Notes under the pieces: generated by a model | Seen by the model: the letters and a program-made list of their open reading frames with translations, nothing else | Told to the model about the DNA's origin: nothing | The model's database searches: none | Shown here: positions 7,594-15,322 of the stretch, piece by piece | Layout: the number at the start of each line of letters is the position of its first letter | Numbering within the stretch: the first letter of the stretch is position 1 | NCBI RefSeq assembly: GCF_014636235.1 | Contig: NZ_BMDZ01000048.1 | Location: 1 to 43,977 of the forward strand | Direction: 5' to 3' | Length of the DNA: 43,977 nt | DNA from: Tistrella bauzanensis | GTDB lineage: Bacteria; Pseudomonadota; Alphaproteobacteria; Tistrellales; Tistrellaceae | Made by a program: the position numbers and the translations under genes

Positions 7594-9015
7594 CTACAGA
7601 CCGCCCAGCTTCAGTCTGGCGATGCGGCCGCGCTCAGTGTCCAGCCACGACAGCAACTGGCTCAGGGCGTCGACCTGATCGTCATGGGCGGTGTTGGGGA
7701 AAATGGTCAGTTCGGCGACGAAATCGGCAACCCAGGGGGCGCCGGCGGCCAGCGTCACCTGGCCCGATTCCAGCCGTGGCGTCGTCACCGCCAGCCGGGT
7801 CAGTTTGTCCGCTGCGGGCCGCACCGCCACCACCGGCAGCCGCCGGCCCGCGCCGCGCAGATCCTGGATCAGCGACTGGCCCGATGCCCGGTCTTCGATC
7901 AGGATGACAGTCGGCCGCCAGCGCTCCGCCAGCGCCAGGGCCTGCCGGCGCAGTTCGGGATATTCCACCCGCGCGCGCCAGACATCGGCCACATGCAGGC
8001 CGTCATCATGTTCATACACCGTCAGGCAGACGCTGGGATCGTTCAGCGCATCTGCCTTATAGGCGGTGTCCCAGCTCTGCAGCACCCGCCGGATGCGGCG
8101 CTCCGCGGGCCAGGGCGCCACCGCCAGCCATGCGGCCTTCACCATCCCGCCGGCGGCGGGCGCCGGCCGTTGCTGGTATTGGGCCGCATAGCCCGCCTCG
8201 CCAAGGTCGCGGCGGGTGCGGGCCAGGTCGTCGCGATCCTCGCGGGCCGCGTGCAGCGGCTCGCCGGGCTGGCGGTGGATGATCAGGCTCTGCGTCACGA
8301 ACCGTTCCGGCCGTTCGGCTTCGGCGGTCAGGCGCAGATGCGTCCAGCCGCCGCGGTCCAGCAGATGGCCGCTCAGATCCCGGTCGTGCAGGCGCTGCAT
8401 CACAACGATGATCGCGCCGCGCCGCTTGTCGTTCAGGCGGGTGGACAGGGTCTGGTCGAACCAGGTCAGCGCCGCCTCGCGCAGCGCCGGCGACCCTGCC
8501 CGGCGCGGATCATGCGGATCGTCGACGATCAGCAGGTCGCCGCCATCGCCGGTCAGTGATCCGCCGATCGACGTGGCAAAGCGAAAGCCGTTGGCGGTGG
8601 TGGAAAAGCGCAGCGCCCGATCGCGCCCCCGCATGATCCGGGTGCCCGGATACCGCGCCCGGTACCACGCGCTGCCCATCACCTGGCGGGTATCCAGCGA
8701 ATGCCGCCGCGCCAGTTCCAGGGCATAGGACGCGACGATGATCCGTCGCGTCGGATCCCGGGCCAGCAGCCAGGCCGGAAATGCCACCGACACCGTCAGC
8801 GACTTCATATAACGGGGCGGCATGTTGATGATCAGGCGGGTGATCTCGCCCCGCTCGACCGCCTCCAGATGGTCGGCGATCAGATCGATATGCCAGTTGG
8901 GCAGAAAGCGCGCGCCGGGATCGACGGTCCCGAAACAGTCGGCAATGAAGCGGTACAGATCGTCGTCGAACACGAATCGGCCGGCATGGGATGCCGGCGG
9001 CTCGTGTCCGGTCAC
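7594..9015 (-). CDS. phage terminase large subunit
   Basis: A 473-residue DNA packaging motor protein of the psiM2 ORF9-like (TIGR01630) group. The ATPase half shows a Walker A-like loop PPRYMKSL (about 66-73; the usual lysine-containing loop is slightly altered at PPRYGKT), Walker B DLLIVDDP (160-167) and a coupling segment VVMQRLHDRDLSG. The nuclease half has the RNase H-like acidic residues in SWDTAYK (D316), LIEDRASG (about 374-375) and HDDQVDALSQ (about 445-449). It begins at GTG with GGAGG seven bases upstream. It heads the visible transcript; no small terminase subunit precedes it. Confidence 0.93.
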   Translation of the reverse strand: MTGHEPPASHAGRFVFDDDLYRFIADCFGTVDPGARFLPNWHIDLIADHLEAVERGEITRLIINMPPRYMKSLTVSVAFPAWLLARDPTRRIIVASYALELARRHSLDTRQVMGSAWYRARYPGTRIMRGRDRALRFSTTANGFRFATSIGGSLTGDGGDLLIVDDPHDPRRAGSPALREAALTWFDQTLSTRLNDKRRGAIIVVMQRLHDRDLSGHLLDRGGWTHLRLTAEAERPERFVTQSLIIHRQPGEPLHAAREDRDDLARTRRDLGEAGYAAQYQQRPAPAAGGMVKAAWLAVAPWPAERRIRRVLQSWDTAYKADALNDPSVCLTVYEHDDGLHVADVWRARVEYPELRRQALALAERWRPTVILIEDRASGQSLIQDLRGAGRRLPVVAVRPAADKLTRLAVTTPRLESGQVTLAAGAPWVADFVAELTIFPNTAHDDQVDALSQLLSWLDTERGRIARLKLGGL

Positions 9016-9163
9016 GCAGGCGCCTCCCGCGCCGGCGGGGCCGGATGGGTGGTTTCAACCATGATCAGTCCTCACAAGGGATCAATTGAGCAAGGACGGC
9101 GGGCCCCCTGGCCAATCGGCTGCGAAACTCGCCATCATAGATAAAAACCTACAGGATATTCGG
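9016..9163 (-). promoter_or_regulatory. leader region of the phage cassette
   Basis: The stretch upstream of the terminase gene becomes A/T-rich toward its distal end, in contrast with the surrounding very GC-rich genes, so a promoter for the cassette would be expected here. No confident -35/-10 pair was picked and no small terminase gene is visible on either strand. Confidence 0.3.
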
Positions 9164-9201
9164 CGAATGGTTGCATATATAAATGTTGCAACACCCATTC
9201 G
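9164..9201 (-). terminator. imperfect stem-loop directly after the dinB-like gene
   Basis: Just past the stop of the minus-strand dinB-like gene an inverted repeat pairs CGAATGG plus TTGCA on one side with TGCAA plus CCATTCG on the other, with a 3-base bulge and an A/T-rich loop. A T-run (TTTTT on the minus strand) lies about 20 bases further on, so it is not a textbook intrinsic terminator. It could also be an operator for the phage cassette leader. Confidence 0.4.
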
Positions 9202-9202
9202 T

Positions 9203-9718
9203 TCACTCAGGCACCGACAGCCCGTGCACGCGCTGGAAGATCAGGAAATCCAGCGGCGGCGGCGGCACCTCGGTCTGGGTCAGCATGTCATGGGCCTGGC
9301 CGCGATGATGGGTCTGGTGGTTGAACCAGTGGCCCAGGAACAGCCCCAGATCGTCGGCAAAGGCATCGCCGCGGGTGGTGGTATATCGGAACGGCGTGGT
9401 GAAACGGGCTGCCGGCAGGGCCGCCACGGTGCCCAGGATCCGCTGATCCAGCCCCATGCGCGCGCTGCGCAGTTCATTGAAATGTGGCCAGGGCTGGGCG
9501 CTCAACGGCCGGTCCGGCGCCTGCGTCTGGTTGAGGCGCGACAGAAACAGCTCATCGACGACCACCATATGGTTCATCACGCCCATCAGGCTGCCGAAAA
9601 AGGCCGCGCGCGGGCGCTCGAACTCGGTGGACGACAGCCGCGCCACGGCATCATACAGCCGCAGATTGGCCCAGACGTTATAGCGGGCGAGGATGCCGAA
9701 ATAGGCGGGCATATCCAT
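9203..9718 (-). CDS. DinB-family metal-binding protein
   Basis: A 171-residue protein of the DinB / YfiT-like four-helix-bundle family. The metal-binding histidines are visible in NHMVVVDELFLSRL (about 49) and in the C-terminal HQTHHRGQAHDML motif, which is the family hallmark. The ATG at 9718 is chosen because GGAG lies 10 bases upstream and MDMPAYFGILARYNVWAN matches the usual N-terminus (YNxWAN). Family members are damage-induced proteins or thiol-dependent enzymes (bacillithiol and mycothiol S-transferase superfamily); the substrate is not known here. It stands alone, divergent from the lipoprotein gene. Confidence 0.85.
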   Translation of the reverse strand: MDMPAYFGILARYNVWANLRLYDAVARLSSTEFERPRAAFFGSLMGVMNHMVVVDELFLSRLNQTQAPDRPLSAQPWPHFNELRSARMGLDQRILGTVAALPAARFTTPFRYTTTRGDAFADDLGLFLGHWFNHQTHHRGQAHDMLTQTEVPPPPLDFLIFQRVHGLSVPE

Positions 9719-9870
9719 GAACAGGCAACTCCAAACGGTGGGATCACATGATCGCGTTGCCGCTATCATGAACCCTGGGCGGGTGCGGGGATATGGCGGG
9801 CTCGGTGAAAAATGCTGATGTCATGCCCGCGTAAAGATAAATCCACACAAAATTATATCGCAAAAATAGC

Positions 9871-9886
9871 ATACCTGAGAAGGTAT
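9871..9886. promoter_or_regulatory. perfect inverted repeat in a divergent promoter region
   Basis: ATACCT-GAGA-AGGTAT is a perfect 6-bp inverted repeat in an A/T-rich block (about 9830-9900) between the divergent dinB-like and lipoprotein genes. It lies about 60 bases before the lipoprotein start and could be an operator or a short RNA hairpin. No known regulator can be named from it. Confidence 0.35.
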
Positions 9887-9946
9887 TTGCCATATCACGC
9901 GCATTACGCATACTCAAGCCGTTCATGCAGGCACGGAGGCACGCGG

Positions 9947-10996
9947 ATGTGGCGGGTGATCGACATCCTGATCCAGAGGTTCATCTGCCGATCCGGGCCA
10001 TGCCTGCCCCGTGGTCGGCGGATGGCGCCGCACCGCGGCACCATCATCCTCGCGGGCATCACCGCCGCCGCCGCCGTGCTGGCCGGCTGTACGGCCGCAC
10101 CGCCCGCCATGCCGGCCAGCCCCAGCCCGCTGGTCGATCGTGCCGCCCAGTGGCAGGGCATTGCCGAGGATGCGGCGGGCGGCATCGTCCCGGGCCTGCC
10201 ACCCGGCAGCCGGATCGTCATCGCAAGGCCGGCCCGGCGCAGCACCTTCGCCAGCCGCTTCCCCGATCTGCTGGCGGCCGCCCTGATCCGCCGCGGCTTC
10301 GTCGTCTGGTCGGAAACCGCGGTCGAGGCGCGGATGACCGCCCTGCCGGCAAGGTCACAGACCGGTGGCACGCCGGCGCTGGACATTGCGATGTCGCCCG
10401 ACCTGCCCATCGCCACCCTCAGGCTCGAAACCGACATCGCGGCCATTGGCCATGATGCCGATCAGACCCGCAGCCTGCTGGAACAGGGCCACTACACCCT
10501 GCTCGCCAGCGGCGTCTATCTCATCGAGCGCGCGAACCGCAAGGGGCTGAACCTGGCGGCCAATCCCGGCTGGTTGATCGGCGCCGGCATCGCCGCCGAC
10601 CTTGCCGCATGGATGGACCAGCCCACGCCGTCCACGGAACTCGTGCTGGGCCTGCGAGTACTCGACGGCGCGCGCTATGTCACGGCCGCCGACCGGGTCT
10701 ATCTGATCCGCGACGGCGATCGCGGGGTCTATGTCGGTGGCACGCGTCGCTCGCCCGACACCATCACCGTTCTCTACGACCCGCGCGGCGACGCGCTGGC
10801 CGATGCCCGCGATGCCGCCCGCCGCCATTGCGCCCAGACCGCGCGTCAGCCGATGCTGGCCGCGCGCTGGGCGCCACAACCCGACCTGCCGGATGATCCG
10901 CTCGATCTGGCAACGGCGGTGCTGCTCGACGATGGCGGCAGCCAGCCCCGCCATGGTGCGCGTTTCGATTGCGTCTCGGGCGAGGACCGGTTCTGA
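9947..10996 (+). CDS. uncharacterised lipoprotein
   Basis: A 349-residue protein I do not recognise. A lipoprotein signal is clear: hydrophobic TIILAGITAAAAVLAGC with a lipobox ending LAGC. The ATG at 9947 has GGAGG seven bases upstream, which gives an unusually long positive N-region (about 30 residues) before the hydrophobic part; an ATG at 10022 would give a normal signal but lacks a ribosome site. The mature part has a first domain (IVIARPARRSTFASRFPDLLAAALIRRGFVV) and a later GLRVLDGARYVTAADRVYLI strand pair that loosely resemble the FlgO/TrbH type of small envelope lipoproteins; this is only an impression. It likely sits in the outer membrane. Confidence 0.7.
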   Translation: MWRVIDILIQRFICRSGPCLPRGRRMAPHRGTIILAGITAAAAVLAGCTAAPPAMPASPSPLVDRAAQWQGIAEDAAGGIVPGLPPGSRIVIARPARRSTFASRFPDLLAAALIRRGFVVWSETAVEARMTALPARSQTGGTPALDIAMSPDLPIATLRLETDIAAIGHDADQTRSLLEQGHYTLLASGVYLIERANRKGLNLAANPGWLIGAGIAADLAAWMDQPTPSTELVLGLRVLDGARYVTAADRVYLIRDGDRGVYVGGTRRSPDTITVLYDPRGDALADARDAARRHCAQTARQPMLAARWAPQPDLPDDPLDLATAVLLDDGGSQPRHGARFDCVSGEDRF

Positions 10997-11037
10997 GGCG
11001 CCCGCCGACAGATGGCCAGATCGGCATCCGCCGGTGG

Positions 11038-12294
11038 TCAGACCGGCTCGTCCAGCGCCGCCTGCGCCACGGTCAGCGCGGCGGCGAAGGTCTCGGGGTC
11101 GACATTGCCACCGGTCAGCACCACCATCACCGACCGGCCGCGCACCGGCACCCGGCCCGACAGCACCGCCGCCAGCGCCGCCGCCCCGCCCGGTTCCACC
11201 ACCAGCTTGAAGCGCGCGAAGGCATACAGCATGGCATGGGCGATATCGGCATCGGTCACCGCCACCGCCGCATCCACGACCTGGGCGTTGATCGCATAGG
11301 TCAGCGCGCCGGGAATGGGTGTGGCCAGGGCATCGCAGATCGTGCGGATGCCGGGCGGATTGGGCAGGCGGCGGCCTTCGGCGATCGATCTGGCGGTGTC
11401 GTCATGGCCAGCCGGCTCAACGATCACCAGCGCCGGCCGATCGGGCATGGCCTGCAGGCACAGCCCCGTGCCGGCGGCCAGCCCGCCACCGCCACAAGGC
11501 ACCACAACCACATCGGGGCGCTGGCCGATACTCTCGGCCTGATCCAGCATCTCGACCGCGATCGATCCCTGACCGGAGATCACGTCGCGATCGTCATAGG
11601 CCGACACCACCGTCATGCCGCGCTCGGCACCGATCCGGCGGGTGATCGCCACCCGGTCCTCGCGCGCCCGGTCATAGAACACGATCTCGCCACCATAGGC
11701 GGCGACACCCTCGATCTTGGTGCGCGGCGCATCCGCCGGCATCACGATCACCGCCGGCGCACCGAATTCCCGCGCCGCGGCCGCCAGCCCCTGGGCATGA
11801 TTGCCTGACGAATAGCCAACCACGCCACGGGCGCGCAATTCCGGCGACATCAGCTCCAGCCGATTATAGGCGCCACGATATTTGAACGAGCCGGTGTGCT
11901 GCAACACCTCGGCCTTCACCAGCAGCCGCCCGCCCAGTTCGTCATCCACACGGGCGGACCGCAGCAACGGCGTCTCGATCATCGATGACCGCTGCCGGAT
12001 CCAGGTCCGGCGCAGCACCGCCAAGGTCGGCCAGTTCGATGCCTGGATCTGCTGCACGGTCGGTCGGGCACGGGGCGGCAGCGCCACCGTGCCGGCGCGG
12101 CCGGCATCCACCGGCGGCAGGCTCGTCGCATCATCCGCGACCGTGGCCCAGCCATCGGCCCGCCGGGTCAACGGCATGCCGGCACCGGCGCGAGCGGCGG
12201 CGCTCAGCGGCCGGGCTGCCGGTTTCGGCCCCGGCGCATAGGCGGTCACAGGGTCGGCTGTCGGTGGCGTCGGACGATCGGGATCGAAGGGCAT
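11038..12294 (-). CDS. threonine/serine dehydratase-family PLP enzyme
   Basis: A 418-residue fold-type II PLP enzyme that removes ammonia from hydroxy-amino acids. The PLP lysine is in GSFKYRGAYN (K138), the cofactor-contacting SSGNHAQG follows at about 163, and the phosphate-binding loop CGGGGLAAG at about 257. There is no C-terminal ACT regulatory domain, so it is of the catabolic or broad threonine dehydratase type rather than the isoleucine-feedback IlvA. The homologous region starts at about residue 75; the preceding segment is Pro/Ala-rich and not part of the fold. The true start may be internal, although no better ribosome site was found. A hydroxyaspartate dehydratase role cannot be excluded. 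Confidence 0.85.
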   Translation of the reverse strand: MPFDPDRPTPPTADPVTAYAPGPKPAARPLSAAARAGAGMPLTRRADGWATVADDATSLPPVDAGRAGTVALPPRARPTVQQIQASNWPTLAVLRRTWIRQRSSMIETPLLRSARVDDELGGRLLVKAEVLQHTGSFKYRGAYNRLELMSPELRARGVVGYSSGNHAQGLAAAAREFGAPAVIVMPADAPRTKIEGVAAYGGEIVFYDRAREDRVAITRRIGAERGMTVVSAYDDRDVISGQGSIAVEMLDQAESIGQRPDVVVVPCGGGGLAAGTGLCLQAMPDRPALVIVEPAGHDDTARSIAEGRRLPNPPGIRTICDALATPIPGALTYAINAQVVDAAVAVTDADIAHAMLYAFARFKLVVEPGGAAALAAVLSGRVPVRGRSVMVVLTGGNVDPETFAAALTVAQAALDEPV

Positions 12295-12539
12295 GATGCT
12301 GCAAGCCTGCCGGAATGAAGGCGGAAATCAAAGCCCGGCCGGGCCTGCTTCCGCGACCTGTCCGCCTGATATACCACCACCATCGCCCGACTGGAAACGG
12401 CGCCGCTATCGCGCAGCACGCAAGGGTCCACCGAAAAAAGCTCACACCTCACGTTTTCCCCCGCCACTATAACCGATAAGAACAGGTCGGGCCGCGCACG
12501 CCATCGCCGCCGTTCAGAAACGAGGGTTCGCACGACACC
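12295..12539. promoter_or_regulatory. divergent intergenic region
   Basis: A 245-base gap between the divergent dehydratase and antiporter genes, so promoters for both should lie here. The stretch around 12430-12485 is less GC-rich. No convincing operator, riboswitch or small gene was found. Confidence 0.4.
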
Positions 12540-14390
12540 ATGGATCTCGCCAACCAGCTGATATTCGTGGGCGCGGCCCTGGTTCTGATCAGCATCGGCG
12601 CCAGCCTGATCTCGTCCCGCTTCGGCATGCCGCTGCTGCTGGTGTTCCTGCTGCTGGGGCTGGCGGCGGGCCCTGAGGGCATCGGCGGCATCATTTTCGC
12701 CGACATCAATTCGGCGGCATTGATCGGTTCGCTGTCACTCGCCGTCATCCTGTTCGATGGCGGGCTGAAGACCAAGGGCGAGAATTTCCGCGTGGCGCTG
12801 TGGCCGGCCACGGCGCTGGCCACCGTCGGCGTGCTGATCACCGCCGGCCTCACCGGCCTGATCGGCTGGCTGCTGTTCGACCAGCTAGGTCTGATGGCCG
12901 GCCTGCTACTCGGCGCCATTCTCAGCCCCACCGATGCCGCGGCCGTGTTCTTCCTGCTGGGCAATCGCGGTCTGGTGCTGAAGGAACGGGTCGGCGCGAC
13001 GCTGGAAATCGAAAGCGGCAGCAACGACCCGATGGCGGTCTTCCTCACCATCGGACTGGTCGAGATCCTGACCGCGAACATGGCCGGCGGCAGCGGCCAC
13101 AGCATCGGCACCGCGGAACTCGCCGGCATCTTCCTGTTGCAGATGGGCCTTGGCGCCGGCTTCGGGCTGGGTGCCGGCCATGTTCTGGCGCTGGCCATCA
13201 ACCGCCTGCGTCTTGCAACCGGGCTCTACCCGCTGCTGGCGCTGGCCGGCGCCCTGTTCACCTTCGGCATCACCGCGGTCTTGGGCGGCAGCGGCTTCCT
13301 CGCGGTCTATCTGATGGGGCTGATGCTGGGTAACCGCAAGCTGCAGGGCTTCCACAACATCATGCGCTTCCACGACGGCCTCACCTGGCTGGCACAGATC
13401 GTGATGTTCCTGATGCTGGGCCTGATGGTGCTGCCATCGGGATTGATCACGATCGCGCCACTGGCCCTGGTTCTGGCGGCGCTGCTGATGCTGGTGGTGC
13501 GGCCGATCGCGGTCTGGGTGTCGCTGCTCCCCTTCGGCTTTTCCAAGGCGGAGCAGGCCTTCATCTCGTGGGTGGGGCTGCGCGGTGCGGTGCCGATGGT
13601 GCTGGCGCTGTTCCCGACCGCGGCAGGGCTGGAGGTCGGGCCGCTCTATTTCGGCATCGCCTTCTGGGTGGTGGTGGCGTCCCTCACCATCCAGGGCTGG
13701 ACGATCACCCCGCTCGCCCGCTGGCTGAAGCTGGAGATCCCGTCGAAATCCGGTCCGATCGACCGTATCGAGATTTCCCTGCCCGAACTGCCCGATCACG
13801 AGATCGTCGGCTATGCCATCGACCATGACAGCGGGTTGGTCGATCGCAGCCCGCGCCTGCCGCCCTGGGCGCAGCCCCTGCTGCTGGTCCGCAACAAGGC
13901 GCTGGTCGCCCCGGCGCCGGGCTTCCGGCTGGCCGTAGGCGATACGCTCTATCTGCTGGCGCCCCCCTGGAAACTGCCCGATCTGGATGCGGTGTTCGGC
14001 GGCCGGCCGGCCGAGGACGCGGCCTTCTTCGGCGCCTTCACCCTGAATGGCGAGGCGCGACTTGCAGGGTTGGGCGATGTCTATGGCGTGCCGGTCCCGG
14101 CCGATGCGCTGAAGGACACTCTGGCGGGGTATATCGATCGCCAGTTCAATCGGGCGGCTGTGGTCGGCGACGTGGTGTTTCTCGGCAATGTCGCGCTGAT
14201 CGTGCGGGAACGCGATGCCGAGGGTCATGTCACCAAGGTCGGCCTCGACCTCGACGGGTTGAAGCGGCGGGCGCCCAAGGTGCCGTTCCTGCCCGACCTG
14301 CAAACCCTGATCAAGGCGACACGCCGCATCACCCACCGCCGACGGCCCGGGCCGTCGACAGAGGATCGCGACGACGATCCCCTGTTCTGA
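12540..14390 (+). CDS. nhaP2: K+/H+ antiporter of the NhaP2/CvrA type
   Basis: A 616-residue inner membrane exchanger of the CPA1 family. The first 400 residues hold about 12 hydrophobic segments, including the conserved GAILSPTDAAAVF (about 127-139) and ESGSNDPMAVFLT with the Asn-Asp pair (162-163) that carries the transported ions. The C-terminal cytosolic part has a TrkA_C (RCK_C)-like region around IGYAIDHDSGLVDRS to GDTLYLLAPP and a CorC_HlyC-like end, as in potassium/proton antiporters that regulate cell K+ and osmotic tolerance. Length is typical. It is a single gene, convergent with the FAH-family gene downstream. Confidence 0.9.
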   Translation: MDLANQLIFVGAALVLISIGASLISSRFGMPLLLVFLLLGLAAGPEGIGGIIFADINSAALIGSLSLAVILFDGGLKTKGENFRVALWPATALATVGVLITAGLTGLIGWLLFDQLGLMAGLLLGAILSPTDAAAVFFLLGNRGLVLKERVGATLEIESGSNDPMAVFLTIGLVEILTANMAGGSGHSIGTAELAGIFLLQMGLGAGFGLGAGHVLALAINRLRLATGLYPLLALAGALFTFGITAVLGGSGFLAVYLMGLMLGNRKLQGFHNIMRFHDGLTWLAQIVMFLMLGLMVLPSGLITIAPLALVLAALLMLVVRPIAVWVSLLPFGFSKAEQAFISWVGLRGAVPMVLALFPTAAGLEVGPLYFGIAFWVVVASLTIQGWTITPLARWLKLEIPSKSGPIDRIEISLPELPDHEIVGYAIDHDSGLVDRSPRLPPWAQPLLLVRNKALVAPAPGFRLAVGDTLYLLAPPWKLPDLDAVFGGRPAEDAAFFGAFTLNGEARLAGLGDVYGVPVPADALKDTLAGYIDRQFNRAAVVGDVVFLGNVALIVRERDAEGHVTKVGLDLDGLKRRAPKVPFLPDLQTLIKATRRITHRRRPGPSTEDRDDDPLF

Positions 14391-14453
14391 CCTCTTCCTG
14401 ACCTTATTATCTGTCCCGGCCTTGTGACTTCGGCGCGAGCCGTGTCGTCCCGG

Positions 14454-15149
14454 TCAGATCACGTCGAAGGTCAGCTCGCCCACATGCTCGATCCCCGCGC
14501 GGACCTTCTGTCCCCGGGCGATCGGCCCCACGCCGGCCGGCGTGCCGGTGAACACGACGTCGCCCGGTTTCAGCGCGATGAACCGCGACAGCTCGGCAAT
14601 CACCTCGGCGGTGGTGCGGATCATCTGGCTCAGATCGGCCTGCTGGCGCATCGCGCCATCGACCTCCAGCCAAATCCGGCCCGCCTGCGGGTGGCCGAAG
14701 CTCTCGACCCGCGCCAGGGCGCCCACCGGTGCCGCCTGATCGAAGCTCTTGGCCATGTCCCAGGGGCCGCCGCGCTCCCGCGCCGCAGTCTGAAGATCGC
14801 GCCGGGTCAGATCCACGCCCACCGCATAGCCATAAACCAGCGACAAGGCGTCGTCGACCGCGACATTGCTGCCCTCGCGTCCGATCGCCGCAACCAGTTC
14901 CACCTCGTGATGCAGATTGCGGGTCATCGGCGGATAGGCGACACGGCTGCCATCCGCGACCACGCAATCGGCCGGCTTGATGAAGAACACCGCCGCCTCG
15001 GCACTGATGTCGGTGCCGCCCATTTCGCGGATATGGTCCGCATAATTCTTGCCGATGCAGAACACCCGCCGCACCGGAAACCGGATCGCCGAGCCGCGGA
15101 TCGGCAGGGTCGGCGCCTCCCAGGGCGCCACCGCCAGTCCATAGGTCAT
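14454..15149 (-). CDS. fumarylacetoacetate hydrolase-family protein
   Basis: A 231-residue enzyme of the FAH superfamily (short, single-domain type such as fumarylpyruvate hydrolases and oxaloacetate tautomerases). Visible motifs are VFCIGKNYADHIREMG, the metal-binding NLHHEVELVAAIG with the two glutamates, SFDQAAPVG, and FTGTPAGVGPIARG near the end. The ATG at 15149 is chosen because GGGGGAGGG lies just upstream and the protein then begins in the usual way; the long upstream reading frame is not part of it. The exact substrate cannot be told. The D-2-hydroxyacid dehydrogenase gene lies 173 bases upstream on the same strand. Confidence 0.88.
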   Translation of the reverse strand: MTYGLAVAPWEAPTLPIRGSAIRFPVRRVFCIGKNYADHIREMGGTDISAEAAVFFIKPADCVVADGSRVAYPPMTRNLHHEVELVAAIGREGSNVAVDDALSLVYGYAVGVDLTRRDLQTAARERGGPWDMAKSFDQAAPVGALARVESFGHPQAGRIWLEVDGAMRQQADLSQMIRTTAEVIAELSRFIALKPGDVVFTGTPAGVGPIARGQKVRAGIEHVGELTFDVI

Positions 15150-15257
15150 GATCCCTCCCCCTTCATGCATCATGCTGCCGGGGCAGGCCGCGGATCGCGG
15201 CCCCTCGCCACCGGGGCGAGAAACATACGGCCGACATGATCCTGTGTTAAGCGTTTG

Positions 15258-15267
15258 TGATGCATCA
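15258..15267. promoter_or_regulatory. 10-bp palindrome upstream of the FAH-family gene
   Basis: TGATGCATCA is a perfect palindrome in the promoter region of the FAH-family gene. An 8-base match to it (ATGCATCA) occurs again at 15165-15172, close to the start codon. The pair may be a regulator's binding sites; no regulator gene is adjacent. Confidence 0.3.
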
Positions 15268-15322
15268 GGCGGAATTTTATGCACTTTGTTGCGCACAAGG
15301 CTGCATCGGCCGCGCGAAACCG

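Noticed and set aside
5931-7907. A 658-residue open frame on the plus strand
   Set aside because: It lies antisense to the portal and scaffold genes, is rich in Arg, Gln and His as expected from reversed GC-rich codons, and has no domain.
12906-14336. A 476-residue open frame on the minus strand opposite the antiporter
   Set aside because: Its composition (Gln, Arg, His, Asp) reflects reversed antiporter codons; the antiporter motifs on the plus strand are decisive.
14391-14453. Intrinsic terminator between the convergent antiporter and FAH-family genes
   Set aside because: No stem longer than about five base pairs and no T-run could be found.
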